Made by a program: the position numbers and the translations under genes. Under the pieces are notes generated by a model. That model was not told the origin of the DNA and did not search any database. It saw only the letters and a list, made by a program, of their open reading frames with translations. A stretch of 64,000 nucleotides of DNA from contig CALAQT010000321.1 of NCBI GenBank assembly GCA_937888775.1, positions 15,212 to 79,211 on the forward strand. The letters are read 5' to 3'. This DNA is from an uncultured Actinomycetes bacterium. GTDB lineage: Bacteria; Actinomycetota; Thermoleophilia; Solirubrobacterales; Solirubrobacteraceae. Below, in pieces: positions 55,130 to 63,313 of the stretch (positions are counted from its first letter, which is position 1; the number at the start of each line of letters is the position of its first letter).

Positions 55130-55939
55130 TTAGGCGAGCGAGTCAACAAAAGCGGCGATCTCGTCGAGTGTCGCGGGATCTGCCTCGAGGTGCGGGACGT
55201 GCGCGACGCCGTCGAGGAGCCTGAGTCGAGCGCCCGGGATCATCCCCGCCGCTGGCTCGTCGATCGCCTGGATCTCCTCGGCGTCAAGCTGGCCGATCAT
55301 CACCAGCGTGGGCACCGCAATTTCACCGAGGCGGGTCCAGGCCGCTGGTAGCTCGGCCTGCTCGCCGGGGTCCTCTGCCTGCAGCGCCCGGCGGTTCATG
55401 TCGAGAAAGAGCTCTCGCGCGGGGCCGCTGACGCGTCCCTCCATGGCGCTGGGGCCGTCGAGCCACATCCATGCCTCGAGCCGAGCGACCTCGTCGATGT
55501 CGCCGGCAGAGTCGGCCTCCTCAATCCGGGCGTTCAGCTCGGCCGTCGGGCCCTCCTGGAGATTGGGGTACGGCGCGCCGCGTATCGCGGTGCCGATGAG
55601 CACCAGCCCAGCCACCCGGTCAGGATGAGCGAGGGTGAGATCGATGGCCGTCTGACCACCGATCGAGCACGCCACCACGACCGGCCGCTGAAGGCCAGCC
55701 GCGTCAAGAACCGCTACCGCGTCGCTGACCGGCGACCAGCCATCCTCGCGCTCGTACACCGTTTCACCAAAACCCCTCGCGTCAAACGCGACACACCGGT
55801 GACGCGAACTCAGCCGCTCGACAACGTGCTGCCAGCTACGTCGATCGTTGACGCCAGCATGAATCAGCAGAACATCAGCGCCGTCCAGGACGCCTGTGCT
55901 CTGGTAGGCAAGCTGGGCTCGTCCTGAGCTCGCGAACAT
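55130..55939 (-). CDS. Alpha/beta hydrolase
   Basis: The 269-residue protein has VLLIHAGVNDRRSWQHVVE, a CVAFDARGFGET strand, the nucleophile elbow VVVACSIGGQTAID (A-C-S-I-G-G, slightly off G-x-S-x-G), VLIGTAIRGAP, VPTLVMIGQLDAEEI and the catalytic His in DGVAHVPHLE. A cap domain lies at about 125-190. It is probably an esterase, lactonase or similar; the substrate is unknown. ATG 55939 begins the family-like sequence. Confidence 0.9.
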   Translation of the reverse strand: MFASSGRAQLAYQSTGVLDGADVLLIHAGVNDRRSWQHVVERLSSRHRCVAFDARGFGETVYEREDGWSPVSDAVAVLDAAGLQRPVVVACSIGGQTAIDLTLAHPDRVAGLVLIGTAIRGAPYPNLQEGPTAELNARIEEADSAGDIDEVARLEAWMWLDGPSAMEGRVSGPARELFLDMNRRALQAEDPGEQAELPAAWTRLGEIAVPTLVMIGQLDAEEIQAIDEPAAGMIPGARLRLLDGVAHVPHLEADPATLDEIAAFVDSLA

Positions 55940-56637
55940 CCACGGAGCCTACCGGCGGCCCCTCCCTCAGGCGGGAGGCATGAGTCTCAGCCGACCCACC
56001 ACCCTGAGCGAGCGTGCCGATCGTAACGAACGCGCTCTCGCCCCGGGGCGGACCGGACTGCCGCTCTGTCGCCCTTCCGGTCACGAGATCGGCACTGCTG
56101 CTTCGGCCGGCCGCCGACCGAGAGCAGAGGCTAGACCTGGGCCTATTCCCGCCTGCGACGTGGCCGGTGGTCCGTGGGAGCAGTCGCCTCAGAGGTACGT
56201 GGTCGCGACTGCTCCGTTTAGCCCAAACCGGAAGCGCAGGACGGCCGCTCCGTGGCGCCTCCTGTGCACCACGAGCAGCGACGTGCACGATCGCGACCAC
56301 GTGATTGCGATCGTGGCAAGGCGAGCGTCTCGCTCGCCGGCGGGCTGCGCTTGCCGTTGGGCGATTGCGAGCGTGCAGCCTCGGCGCGCAGCAGGATGAC
56401 CGCTGCTGATCACTCAGGATCCCGGCGGGGTCACGGCCTTCGACTTGGCGGCATTGGTGGCGCGACCTCCTTTAGCCACGGCAAGGCGATTGGCGCCGGC
56501 GCTGACTCGCGCAGCTCGGACTCGCGTCCTGCGTCATCACTCCGTCCGGATGAAGTGTTCGGCTATTTGCTGATGCGCAACCCGATGGTCCCGTTCACGA
56601 TGGTTTCAGCTAGATCCAGGTCGAAGGATGTGTTGCA
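55940..56637. other. Seven hundred bases without supported gene
   Basis: All open frames here are Arg/Ser/Pro-rich and look like chance frames in GC-rich DNA. No promoter, repeat or RNA gene recognised. Confidence 0.4.
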
Positions 56638-57633
56638 GTGAGAAGAACGCATGGCTTGTGGTTTGCCGTGAGGTGTGGCTCCGTGGCGGGCTTGGTTGTC
56701 GCGGTTGCCGGGCTGGCGATCGCGGCTCAGGGCGCTCGAGCAGCGTTTCCTGGGGCGAATGGTCGGATCGCTTTCACCGTGTCTGAGATGCAACTGGTGC
56801 TCGGTCAGCACCCCGGCTACGTAGAGACGGTCTGGTCGAAGATCGAGACTGTGCTGCCCAGCGGCCGCGGGCGGCGCTCGTTGCGCATCTGCCCCGCGGG
56901 CGGCTGTTTGCCCAGCGATCCGGCTTGGTCGCCAGACGGCGAGCGCCTCGCGTTCTTTACGGAGAATCACGGGCCGCTGCTGTGGATCATCAACCACAAC
57001 GGCACGGGGCTGCGACAGATCAAGATCAGCTCGCCCAGCGTGTCGCTCTCGATCGAGGCTGAGGCCGCGTGGTCTCCGGATGGGCGCCGGCTCGTGTTCG
57101 TCGGCGGGGTGCTCCCCGTGCTGACACCGCAGCTGTTCACGGTCGGCATCGACGGAAACGGGCTGCGCCAAGTCACCAGCCTGTGCTCAGACGAGCCCAG
57201 CTGGTCGGTGACAGGGACGATCGCCTTCCGTGGGGCATGCCAAGCGCCAGCCACAGGCATCTACACGATCAGACCCAACGGCTCGCGGCTACGGCACGTA
57301 CTCAACAACCGCTATTGGCCGCCCACCTACCCCGACTGGTCGCCCGACGGGACGAAGCTGGCCTACACCGGCGCGGTGTCCGACGCCGAAAGCGACATCT
57401 ACGTCTCGAACGCGGACGGAAAACGGGCGCGCCAGTTGACCCACCACGGCGGCGAGCAGTCGGCGTGGTCACCCGACGGCAAGTACATCGCCTTCGTACG
57501 CAACAACGGCCTCTATGTGATACGCCGAAACGGACGCCGCCTGCGGCGAATCGTCAGTACTCCTCCCTACTCTCTCACGTCCACCAAGTGGCTGGTCATT
57601 AGCTCACCTTCCTGGCAGCCGATCCCCCGCTAA
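56638..57633 (+). CDS. Secreted TolB/WD40-like beta-propeller (PD40) protein
   Basis: The 331-residue protein starts with a signal peptide (SVAGLVVAVAGLAIAAQGAR then AAFPGANGRIAF). Repeated PD40 blades follow: AWSPDGERLAFF, AWSPDGRRLVFV, DWSPDGTKLAYT, AWSPDGKYIAFV. This is the TolB-type propeller of secreted or periplasmic proteins; in actinobacteria it is often of unknown binding function. GTG 56638 was taken because the signal peptide begins right after. Only four or five clear blades, so perhaps a shortened propeller. Confidence 0.82.
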   Translation: MRRTHGLWFAVRCGSVAGLVVAVAGLAIAAQGARAAFPGANGRIAFTVSEMQLVLGQHPGYVETVWSKIETVLPSGRGRRSLRICPAGGCLPSDPAWSPDGERLAFFTENHGPLLWIINHNGTGLRQIKISSPSVSLSIEAEAAWSPDGRRLVFVGGVLPVLTPQLFTVGIDGNGLRQVTSLCSDEPSWSVTGTIAFRGACQAPATGIYTIRPNGSRLRHVLNNRYWPPTYPDWSPDGTKLAYTGAVSDAESDIYVSNADGKRARQLTHHGGEQSAWSPDGKYIAFVRNNGLYVIRRNGRRLRRIVSTPPYSLTSTKWLVISSPSWQPIPR

Positions 57634-57980
57634 GCGACCAGACCAGCCAGGCCCACCTATTGTGGGCGCACGCAGCACCCGCGCCCCGCATCCGCCCACG
57701 CGGAGTCGTTGCCGGCCGCTCGGCGGGACGCTCCTTTGCCACGACTGCGATCATGTGCGCCCCTGCAACGAGGTCGCTTCTCCCGGCGCAAAGGAGCGCT
57801 CCCCTTGGCGCCGCCGCAGAGTGTTGGATCGATCGATGAGGAGCAGCCAGCCGCGCCGCCATCACGCTTCTGCTCCGTCGCCTCACCGGCTGCGAGATAG
57901 ACGCTACCGCTTCCGGGCTCGTCCGACCCGAACGAGTACCGGCTCGGCTTGCCGAGCTGGCTGGGATGAGTTGACCGGTT
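57634..57980. other. Intergenic region, nothing recognised
   Basis: About 350 bp between the propeller gene and hicA without homology-bearing frame or structured RNA. Confidence 0.4.
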
Positions 57981-58178
57981 CTAGCGTGATCCGGTGGGCG
58001 GCGGGATGGCGAGCTGGCGGCAGATCGCTCGAGCGGTCCCCGTCGGGATTTCGCGGTGACGAGGCACAGGCGCGCGGAGGTCACGGCCCGAGTTTGCCCA
58101 GATCGCGTGGTTGGTTCCCTCGCGAAGTTCGCTGCAGCCGTGGTCGCGCAGGTGGGCTTCGAGGTCGCGCCGTTTCAA
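57981..58178 (-). CDS. hicA: HicA-family toxin (mRNA interferase)
   Basis: The 65-residue protein has MKRRDLEAHLRDHGCSELRE, GTNHAIWANSG (the conserved G-x-x-H with catalytic His) and VPRHREIPTGTARAICRQLA, matching HicA dsRBD-like toxins that cleave mRNA. The start is a TTG at 58178 overlapping the hicB stop, so translation depends on the antitoxin gene. Confidence 0.9.
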   Translation of the reverse strand: MKRRDLEAHLRDHGCSELREGTNHAIWANSGRDLRAPVPRHREIPTGTARAICRQLAIPPPTGSR

Positions 58179-58408
58179 GCGGCGAGGTCGATGGTGATCG
58201 GCTCGGCGTGCCCGCCGCCGATCGGCGGCTCGCGTCCCTCGTCGTGGTAGGAAGCGATCATCTCGCGCGCTGCATCAAACAGCATCGCTCGAGCCTCTTC
58301 GACGCTCCGGCCGCACGTGACGACCGCGGGCCATTCGGCGAGCTGCGCCATGACCCAACCGTTCTCGTCGGGAGTGAAGACAGCGGTTAGGGTCAGCGCG
58401 TCGCTCAT
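58175..58408 (-). CDS. hicB: HicB-family antitoxin
   Basis: The 77-residue partial-RNase-H-like antitoxin has LTAVFTPDENGWVMAQLAEW, then VVTCGRSVEEARAMLFDAAR and EMIASYHDEG. It lacks a C-terminal DNA-binding domain, as in short HicB types. The antitoxin gene comes first, with a 4-nt overlap into hicA. ATG 58408 was chosen at the family start. Confidence 0.88.
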   Translation of the reverse strand: MSDALTLTAVFTPDENGWVMAQLAEWPAVVTCGRSVEEARAMLFDAAREMIASYHDEGREPPIGGGHAEPITIDLAA

Positions 58409-58546
58409 CCCCACAATTATGGCGCTCCCCCGCAAATCACACGCCCTTTTGCCGTGATCGAGCGCGTGACCGTGTCAGACGCAGCAGCGGGCCGTGCGGT
58501 GGTGCTGCCCAAGGACCCCTGGCAGCACCACCGCAGAGATTCCGAG

Positions 58547-59250
58547 CTACAGCCTGAGGCCGGCGCTGACCGAGATCGTCGGCTGTCGTCGTGAGCGGAC
58601 CGCGTCGATGATCTCGCTGGGATCGATCCCCTGCAAATACGTCGAGGTGGTCCCCAGGTCGGTGTGCCCGAGCTGACGCTGGATGATGTTCACCGCCACC
58701 CCCTCGCGAGCCAACTCGACGGCGTGGGCATGACGGAGCTGATGGGGCGCAAAGCGCCGTCTCACACCGGCTTGGGCAGCGAGCTGTCGCAGCTCGCCTC
58801 GCGCGGCCGTCGCAGCCCACGCGCGCCCACGAGTTGGGCCATCGATCACGCACAACAGCGGCCCGACCGGCAGCTCGACCCGGCATTCAAGCCAGGCGCG
58901 TAGCTGCTCAAATCCCCAATCATCCATCCCGGCCTCGCGACGCTTATCACCCTTGCCGTGCCGGATCAGCAGCGACCCGCGCTGCTCATCGACATCGTCT
59001 CGGCAAGCGCGAGCGCCTCAGAGATCCGCAGGCCGCCGCGCCACAGCACCGCGATCAGCGCCCGAAGGCGCAGGCCGTGGCGGTCATCACCGGCTTGGCG
59101 CATCACCAACACGATCTCCTCAGGCCGCGGCGGATCGGGCGGGTACTCCATCCCCTTGTTGCGCGGCGCGCGACCGCACAGGTACCCAGGGAGCGTCGCC
59201 GGTGACCGACGCCGCCCAGCGGCATCCACCAACACAGTTGAACCAGACAT
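58547..59250 (-). pseudogene. Tyrosine recombinase (XerC/D-like), frameshifted
   Basis: The N-terminal piece (from ATG 59250) has RPEEIVLVMRQAGDDRHG and RALIAVLWRGGLRISEALAL, with the first catalytic Arg, then stops. The continuation in another frame has DDWGFEQLRAWLECRVELPV, APHQLRHAHAVELAREGV (H-x-x-R) and QLGHTDLGTTSTYLQGID (His and Tyr). One base is missing in GAGAC(G)GATGTC near 58998; restoring it joins the pieces through DVDEQRGSLLIRHGKGDKRR. All catalytic residues are otherwise present, so the lesion is recent or a sequencing error. Confidence 0.82.
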
Positions 59251-59387
59251 CAGCTCCTCCGCTCGGAGCGATCTGCGTCCGGCCGATTCGGACGCTGAGG
59301 GACTGATCATCTGCCGCCAGGGCCTGCCCGTGCGATCGACAGCCAGACCGGCTCCCAAGGCTTCCGCTTCAACGCTTGCGAGGCCAC

Positions 59388-59442
59388 GAGCAGAAGCGCC
59401 GCGTGTCCCACGCAGAGGGGCCGAGAGTTCTGCGTGTTCGTG
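59388..59442. repeat. 55-bp direct repeat, copy 2
   Basis: Identical to 54864-54918 over 55 bases, including the internal CACGCAGA/TCTGCGTG inverted repeat. It lies 138 bp upstream of the frameshifted integrase, the position expected of an att site for that element. Confidence 0.8.
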
Positions 59443-59672
59443 GAAGCAGAACTGATGGGTCGCCGGTTGAAGGCCAGGCTAGGCCGACCGCCGATTGTGT
59501 TCGCGAGATGCCTGTTGAGCGCCCGCAGCGGCTCCAGGCGCGTGCCTACCCCGGTAGCTGTCGAAGCCAGAGCACTATTCCAATGTCACGTCCTTGGCGA
59601 GGGCCCAGCTTTGAGCGCGCCGACCATTCGTGAAGTCGCTCCACGACCTGAGACGTGCTTACCTGCGGTCGC
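59443..59672. other. Short intergenic region right of repeat 2
   Basis: No supported gene or regulatory signal recognised. Confidence 0.35.
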
Positions 59673-60419
59673 TCAGTTGGCCTGTTGGTACGGGGGAATG
59701 TCGATCGTGGTGGCGTGTCCCGCGATATCGGTCGTGATCTGAGCCGGCGTGGGCGCAATGATCGCCAGCACTCCGTCGTGCAGGGGCAGCGGCCGGGTCT
59801 GGCCGCCGGGTTCGCGAATGGTCGCGGTCGCGCCAGTGGGCAGGATGTCCACGACGCTGACCTGGTGCGGGTCCGCCGCGCTATAGGACAAGAGGTCGCC
59901 GGTGCCGTCGCGCTGGACGTCACCTACCGCACCGCACCCCGCCCCCCATCCACTGTGACCAAGTCCCGGGGCGGCAACGCAGAGCAGGTTCTGCTGCTTG
60001 TCGGTCAGCACATACCCGGTCCCTAACGGCGTCTGGAACGCCCGTGCCTGGTGCACATCGAAGCCCGCGGCCGATAATCCGGCGCCGTTGCTCTGCAACA
60101 TGCTGACCAGGCCCGCCCGAGGAATGACCGTGCCGGGCCTGGTGAGGATCGGGAACGCCTGGGCCAGCGTCGGCGTCGAGCCCGCAGACAGGACGATCAG
60201 CACCGCTGCGCAGGCCGCGGCCACCAGAACCCCGGCCGCCGCCAACGAACGTCCCGACGACCGGCGCGACAGCACGCCACCCACCGATCGCCACGGTGAG
60301 AGCTCTGACCGCCAACGCTTCCTACGCCGGACGTTCAGGGTTTCGGCAGCCGCGGTGAGCTGGTTTCCAAGTCGTTCGAGGTGAGCAGGCAGCGGCTCAT
60401 GGGCGGACAGGGGCGTCAT
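59673..60419 (-). CDS. Membrane-anchored protein encoded with ECF sigma (candidate anti-sigma/sensor)
   Basis: The 248-residue protein has a cytoplasmic N-terminus (HLERLGNQLTAAAETLNVRR) and one TM helix (SLAAAGVLVAAACAAVLIVL, about 60-80). A folded extracytoplasmic domain follows (RPGTVIPRAGLVSMLQSNGA; LCVAAPGLGHSGWGAGCGAV). The ATG at 60419 overlaps the sigma stop (ATGA). Topology and coupling suggest an anti-sigma factor or signalling partner, but the N-terminus lacks a recognisable zinc anti-sigma motif. Confidence 0.75.
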   Translation of the reverse strand: MTPLSAHEPLPAHLERLGNQLTAAAETLNVRRRKRWRSELSPWRSVGGVLSRRSSGRSLAAAGVLVAAACAAVLIVLSAGSTPTLAQAFPILTRPGTVIPRAGLVSMLQSNGAGLSAAGFDVHQARAFQTPLGTGYVLTDKQQNLLCVAAPGLGHSGWGAGCGAVGDVQRDGTGDLLSYSAADPHQVSVVDILPTGATATIREPGGQTRPLPLHDGVLAIIAPTPAQITTDIAGHATTIDIPPYQQAN

Positions 60420-60991
60420 CGGGGTTCTCCTTTTAGTCGCAGCGAGAGGGTCTTAAGAGCGCGCGACACGCGGATGCGAGCGTTCTGCTCGCTGGTGCCC
60501 ATCTGGGCAGCTGCCTCGGGATAGCCGAGCTCGTCGAGGATTCGCAGCTGGATGGCTTGGCGTTGGGCGTCGGGCAGGGGGTGCAGGGCGGTAGCGAGTT
60601 CTGAGGTGTGCGCGGCAGCGTCGATCTCACTCTCGACGTCAGCCAGCTCCTCCAGACCGTGGTCAAGCTCGATCCCCAGCTTGCGGCAGGCCGCCAGCTC
60701 GGCGCGGCCACGCCGCCGGTATCGCCGCAGAAGGTTGCGGGCAATGCCGAACAGCCACGCGCGTGCAGCCTCGTCGCTGGTGCCGCGAAACCGCTTGAGG
60801 CTCACTAGAGCCTGAGCGAACGTCTCGGCAGTCAGGTCCGCCGCAGTAGCGAAATCGGGGGTTTGGGACCGTAACCAGCGCTCGAGCTCGACAGCGTGGC
60901 GGCGGTAGAACGCGCCGAACGCTTCAGGATCCTCACGCGCTGCTCGCAGCAGCTCACGGTCGCCTCTGATCGGGCTGAATTCGTCCACCAT
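60416..60991 (-). CDS. ECF-family RNA polymerase sigma factor
   Basis: The 191-residue protein has region 2 FGAFYRRHAVELERWLRSQT, DLTAETFAQALVSLKRFRG and AARAWLFGIARNLLRRYRRR. Region 4 is LPDAQRQAIQLRILDELGYP followed by EAAAQMGTSEQNARIRVSRA. It directs RNA polymerase to a specific promoter set when released by its regulator. ATG 60991 was preferred; an upstream in-frame start adds unconserved hydrophobic residues. First gene of a two-gene unit with the membrane protein. Confidence 0.92.
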   Translation of the reverse strand: MVDEFSPIRGDRELLRAAREDPEAFGAFYRRHAVELERWLRSQTPDFATAADLTAETFAQALVSLKRFRGTSDEAARAWLFGIARNLLRRYRRRGRAELAACRKLGIELDHGLEELADVESEIDAAAHTSELATALHPLPDAQRQAIQLRILDELGYPEAAAQMGTSEQNARIRVSRALKTLSLRLKGEPR

Positions 60992-61690
60992 TGATGTAAT
61001 GCCGTTGCTCAGAAAATCGTGACACCTCGAGCCGAGCACCGCGACAACCAACGACGCACCGAGCAGCCCCGACGACCAGCCCAACGGCCAAGCCTGTGAG
61101 GACGGCGCCGTCGGTTTCACCGAGAAACAGAGGTCTTACGGCGATCGAGTGAGAGCTTCCCAAGCTCTCCCATCGGAACGGTGGGGGCAGTCTCATCGTC
61201 GCCGGGCTCGCTTCCCCATTGTCGCCAGTCCGGCACTGTTGATCGGGCTGCTGCTCGCGGCCGATTCCAGAAGAGCACCGAAGCGAGTGGGGCTCGTGTC
61301 ACGGGAAAGCAGGACCGCCAGCTACGGCGACGAGTTCTCTGGTCCTCGCCCATCTCCGGCCCGGAGGCGCAACTCCTGTCTACGCATTCCGGCGGTTCTG
61401 CATGCCCACGTTCCAGCCCTGTCTTCGGCGAGGCGCGAGCTCGGTGCGGCGGTGGCCGCGTGCCCCTGGGGGCCGGGATGCCGGTTGGCGGCCGGCCTTG
61501 CTTGCCGCGCGCAAACCGCGTCTGTTGATCAGCGGCCGATAGTTGCGTCGTGATGTGAAGGCAGGTCTGCGCCGGGTGGTGGCGGGGCGCGTGTGGTCGC
61601 AGTCCGTGGGCAGCGGAAGCCTGTGCGGCTGGCCGCGGAACGTGCGAGAGGCCGCTGTTTCGCCTGGTTTGCGCCACCTGGCGCGGTTGG
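60992..61690. other. Seven hundred bases without supported gene
   Basis: Upstream of the sigma gene and downstream of the epimerase gene. Frames are low-complexity Arg/Pro/Ser type. The sigma-gene promoter must be in the left part, but I could not define it. Confidence 0.4.
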
Positions 61691-62626
61691 TTATGCGGCT
61701 GGGGTGTGGTAGTAGTGGCCCTGGTCGAGATCGTCGATCAGCCCGAGATGGGTCGGCTCCCACGCCAGCAGCTCGCGGGTCAGCGCGCTCGACGCCGGGC
61801 TGTCGAGCCCGAGGAACCCGGCCAGCAATGTGAAATGCTCGCCTGCGTCCTCGGGGGAGATGGAGACCACGGGGATGTCGAGGTGCCGTCCGATCACCTC
61901 GGCGATGTCGCGGATCGCGACGCCCTCGTCGGCGACCGCGTGCAGGGCCGATCCCGCGGGGGCCGTCTCGATCGCGAGACGGAACAGGCGGGCGGAATCC
62001 AGTCGGTGCACGGCGGGCCAGCGGTTGGTCCCGTCGCCGATGTAGCCCGAGACTCCGTTGTCGCGGGCGATCGCGACCAGGGTGGCCATGAAGCCGTGGT
62101 CTCCGTCACCGTGGTTGGTCGGGGGGAGTCGCACGACGGACGAGCGGACGCCTCGGGAGGCGAGGTCAAGGGTCATCTGCGCATTGCGCGCCCGGATCGC
62201 CGGACCGCCGGTAAAGAGCGTCGCGGCCGCGTCCAGGTCCGGCATGTCCCGTTCGGTCGCCAGGCGACCGGGGGCGACCCCGAGTGTCCCGGAGGCGATC
62301 AGGAATGGGCGATCCGAACCCACCAGCGCCTCGCCGAGCGTCTGTATGGCGAGGCGGTCCGCGTTGGCGGCGCCTTCGAAGTCCCCCGTGAACGCGAGGT
62401 CGTGCTTGAACGCGAGGTGGATCACCCCGTCGCACGCGGCAGCAGCACTGCCCAGGATGTCCAGATCATCAAGCCCGCCACGCTGCACCTCGGCACCGGC
62501 GGCGCTGAGCGCAGCGGCCGACGCATCGGAGCGGGCGAGTCCGACGACCTGATGGCCGGAGCCGATGAGCTCGGGAACGACGGCGGAGCCGATCCAGCCG
62601 GACGCGCCGGTGACGAAAACACGCAT
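61691..62626 (-). CDS. NAD(P)-dependent epimerase/SDR (extended, NmrA/YeeZ-like)
   Basis: The 311-residue Rossmann protein has the dinucleotide motif VFVTGASGWIGSAVVPELI (G-x-x-G-x-x-G) and VIHLAFKHD. SSVVRLPPTNHGDGDHGF replaces the usual YxxxK region, so it is an atypical SDR. Later VHRLDSARLFRLAIETAP is present. Such proteins reduce or epimerise small carbonyl or sugar substrates. It diverges from a TetR gene whose two operators lie in the 120-bp gap, so it is very likely the repressor's target. Confidence 0.9.
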   Translation of the reverse strand: MRVFVTGASGWIGSAVVPELIGSGHQVVGLARSDASAAALSAAGAEVQRGGLDDLDILGSAAAACDGVIHLAFKHDLAFTGDFEGAANADRLAIQTLGEALVGSDRPFLIASGTLGVAPGRLATERDMPDLDAAATLFTGGPAIRARNAQMTLDLASRGVRSSVVRLPPTNHGDGDHGFMATLVAIARDNGVSGYIGDGTNRWPAVHRLDSARLFRLAIETAPAGSALHAVADEGVAIRDIAEVIGRHLDIPVVSISPEDAGEHFTLLAGFLGLDSPASSALTRELLAWEPTHLGLIDDLDQGHYYHTPAA

Positions 62627-62684
62627 GAGAAACCTCCAGGTAAGTCGATCGTCCTCGGCGCACCGTGTGCACGAGAAACGTCGA

Positions 62685-62699
62685 TGTCAGTTGCTGCCA
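62685..62699. promoter_or_regulatory. TetR operator site 1 (TGTCAG-N3-CTGCCA)
   Basis: TGTCAGTTGCTGCCA fits the near-palindrome TGNCAG-N3-CTGNCA. It is 30 bp, about three helical turns, from site 2, in the gap between the divergent epimerase and TetR genes. Confidence 0.6.
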
Positions 62700-62714
62700 T
62701 CACAGTAGCAGGAA

Positions 62715-62729
62715 TGTCAGCCCCTGTCA
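62715..62729. promoter_or_regulatory. TetR operator site 2 (TGTCAG-N3-CTGTCA)
   Basis: TGTCAGCCCCTGTCA fits the same TGNCAG-N3-CTGNCA pattern as site 1. It overlaps the upstream ATG at 62714, which argues that translation of the TetR gene starts at the later ATG, 62747. Confidence 0.6.
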
Positions 62730-62746
62730 TCAACTACGATTCACGC

Positions 62747-63313
62747 ATGACGCGCTGGCAACCAAACGGACGCGGCCGCCTCGAGCTGGCAGCCCTCGCG
62801 CTCTACGGCGAGCGAGGGTTCGAGAACACGACGGTGGCTGAGATCGCCGCGCGGGCCGGGTTGACCGAACGAACGTTCTTCCGGCATTTCGCCGACAAGC
62901 GCGAGGTCCTGTTCTCCGGCGCCGACGCACTGCAGGAGTTCCTCGTCAGCAACGTCGCCGCCGCGCCTGATTCCATCGCGCCGATCGACGCGGTCGGAGC
63001 GGCGCTCGAGGCCGCCGGCGCCCTGCTTCAGCAGCGCCGCGAATACGCCCGGCAGCGGGCGGCCATCATCGCTGCGAACACAGAGCTCCAAGAACGCGAG
63101 CTGATCAAACTCGCATCACTCGCCTCCGCGACCGCCGACACGCTGCGCCGGCGCGGCGTCAGTGACCCCGCGGCAAGCCTGACCGCCGAGGCCGGGATCG
63201 CCGTCTTCAGAATCGCGTTCGAACGCTGGGTCCAGGAGACCAACCAGCGAGACCTGCCGGAGCTCATCCGCGACTCCCTGGACGAGCTGAAAGCCGTAAC
63301 CGCCGGCAAATGA
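62747..63313 (+). CDS. TetR/AcrR-family transcriptional regulator
   Basis: The 188-residue regulator has the HTH in RLELAALALYGERGFENTTV, then AEIAARAGLTERTFFRHFAD and KREVLF, followed by an all-helical ligand domain (LEAAGALLQQRREYARQRAA; IAVFRIAFERWVQETNQRDL). It probably represses itself and the divergent epimerase gene, releasing DNA when a small ligand binds. ATG 62747 was chosen over 62714 because an operator copy covers the latter. Confidence 0.92.
   Translation: MTRWQPNGRGRLELAALALYGERGFENTTVAEIAARAGLTERTFFRHFADKREVLFSGADALQEFLVSNVAAAPDSIAPIDAVGAALEAAGALLQQRREYARQRAAIIAANTELQERELIKLASLASATADTLRRRGVSDPAASLTAEAGIAVFRIAFERWVQETNQRDLPELIRDSLDELKAVTAGK

Noticed and set aside
55875..56641. 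Overlapping frames on both strands between hydrolase and propeller genes
   Set aside because: None has coding-like amino-acid usage or similarity.
61117..61677. Long minus-strand frame upstream of the sigma gene
   Set aside because: Composition is Arg/Pro/Ser/His-rich with no conserved pattern, typical of chance frames in GC-rich DNA.
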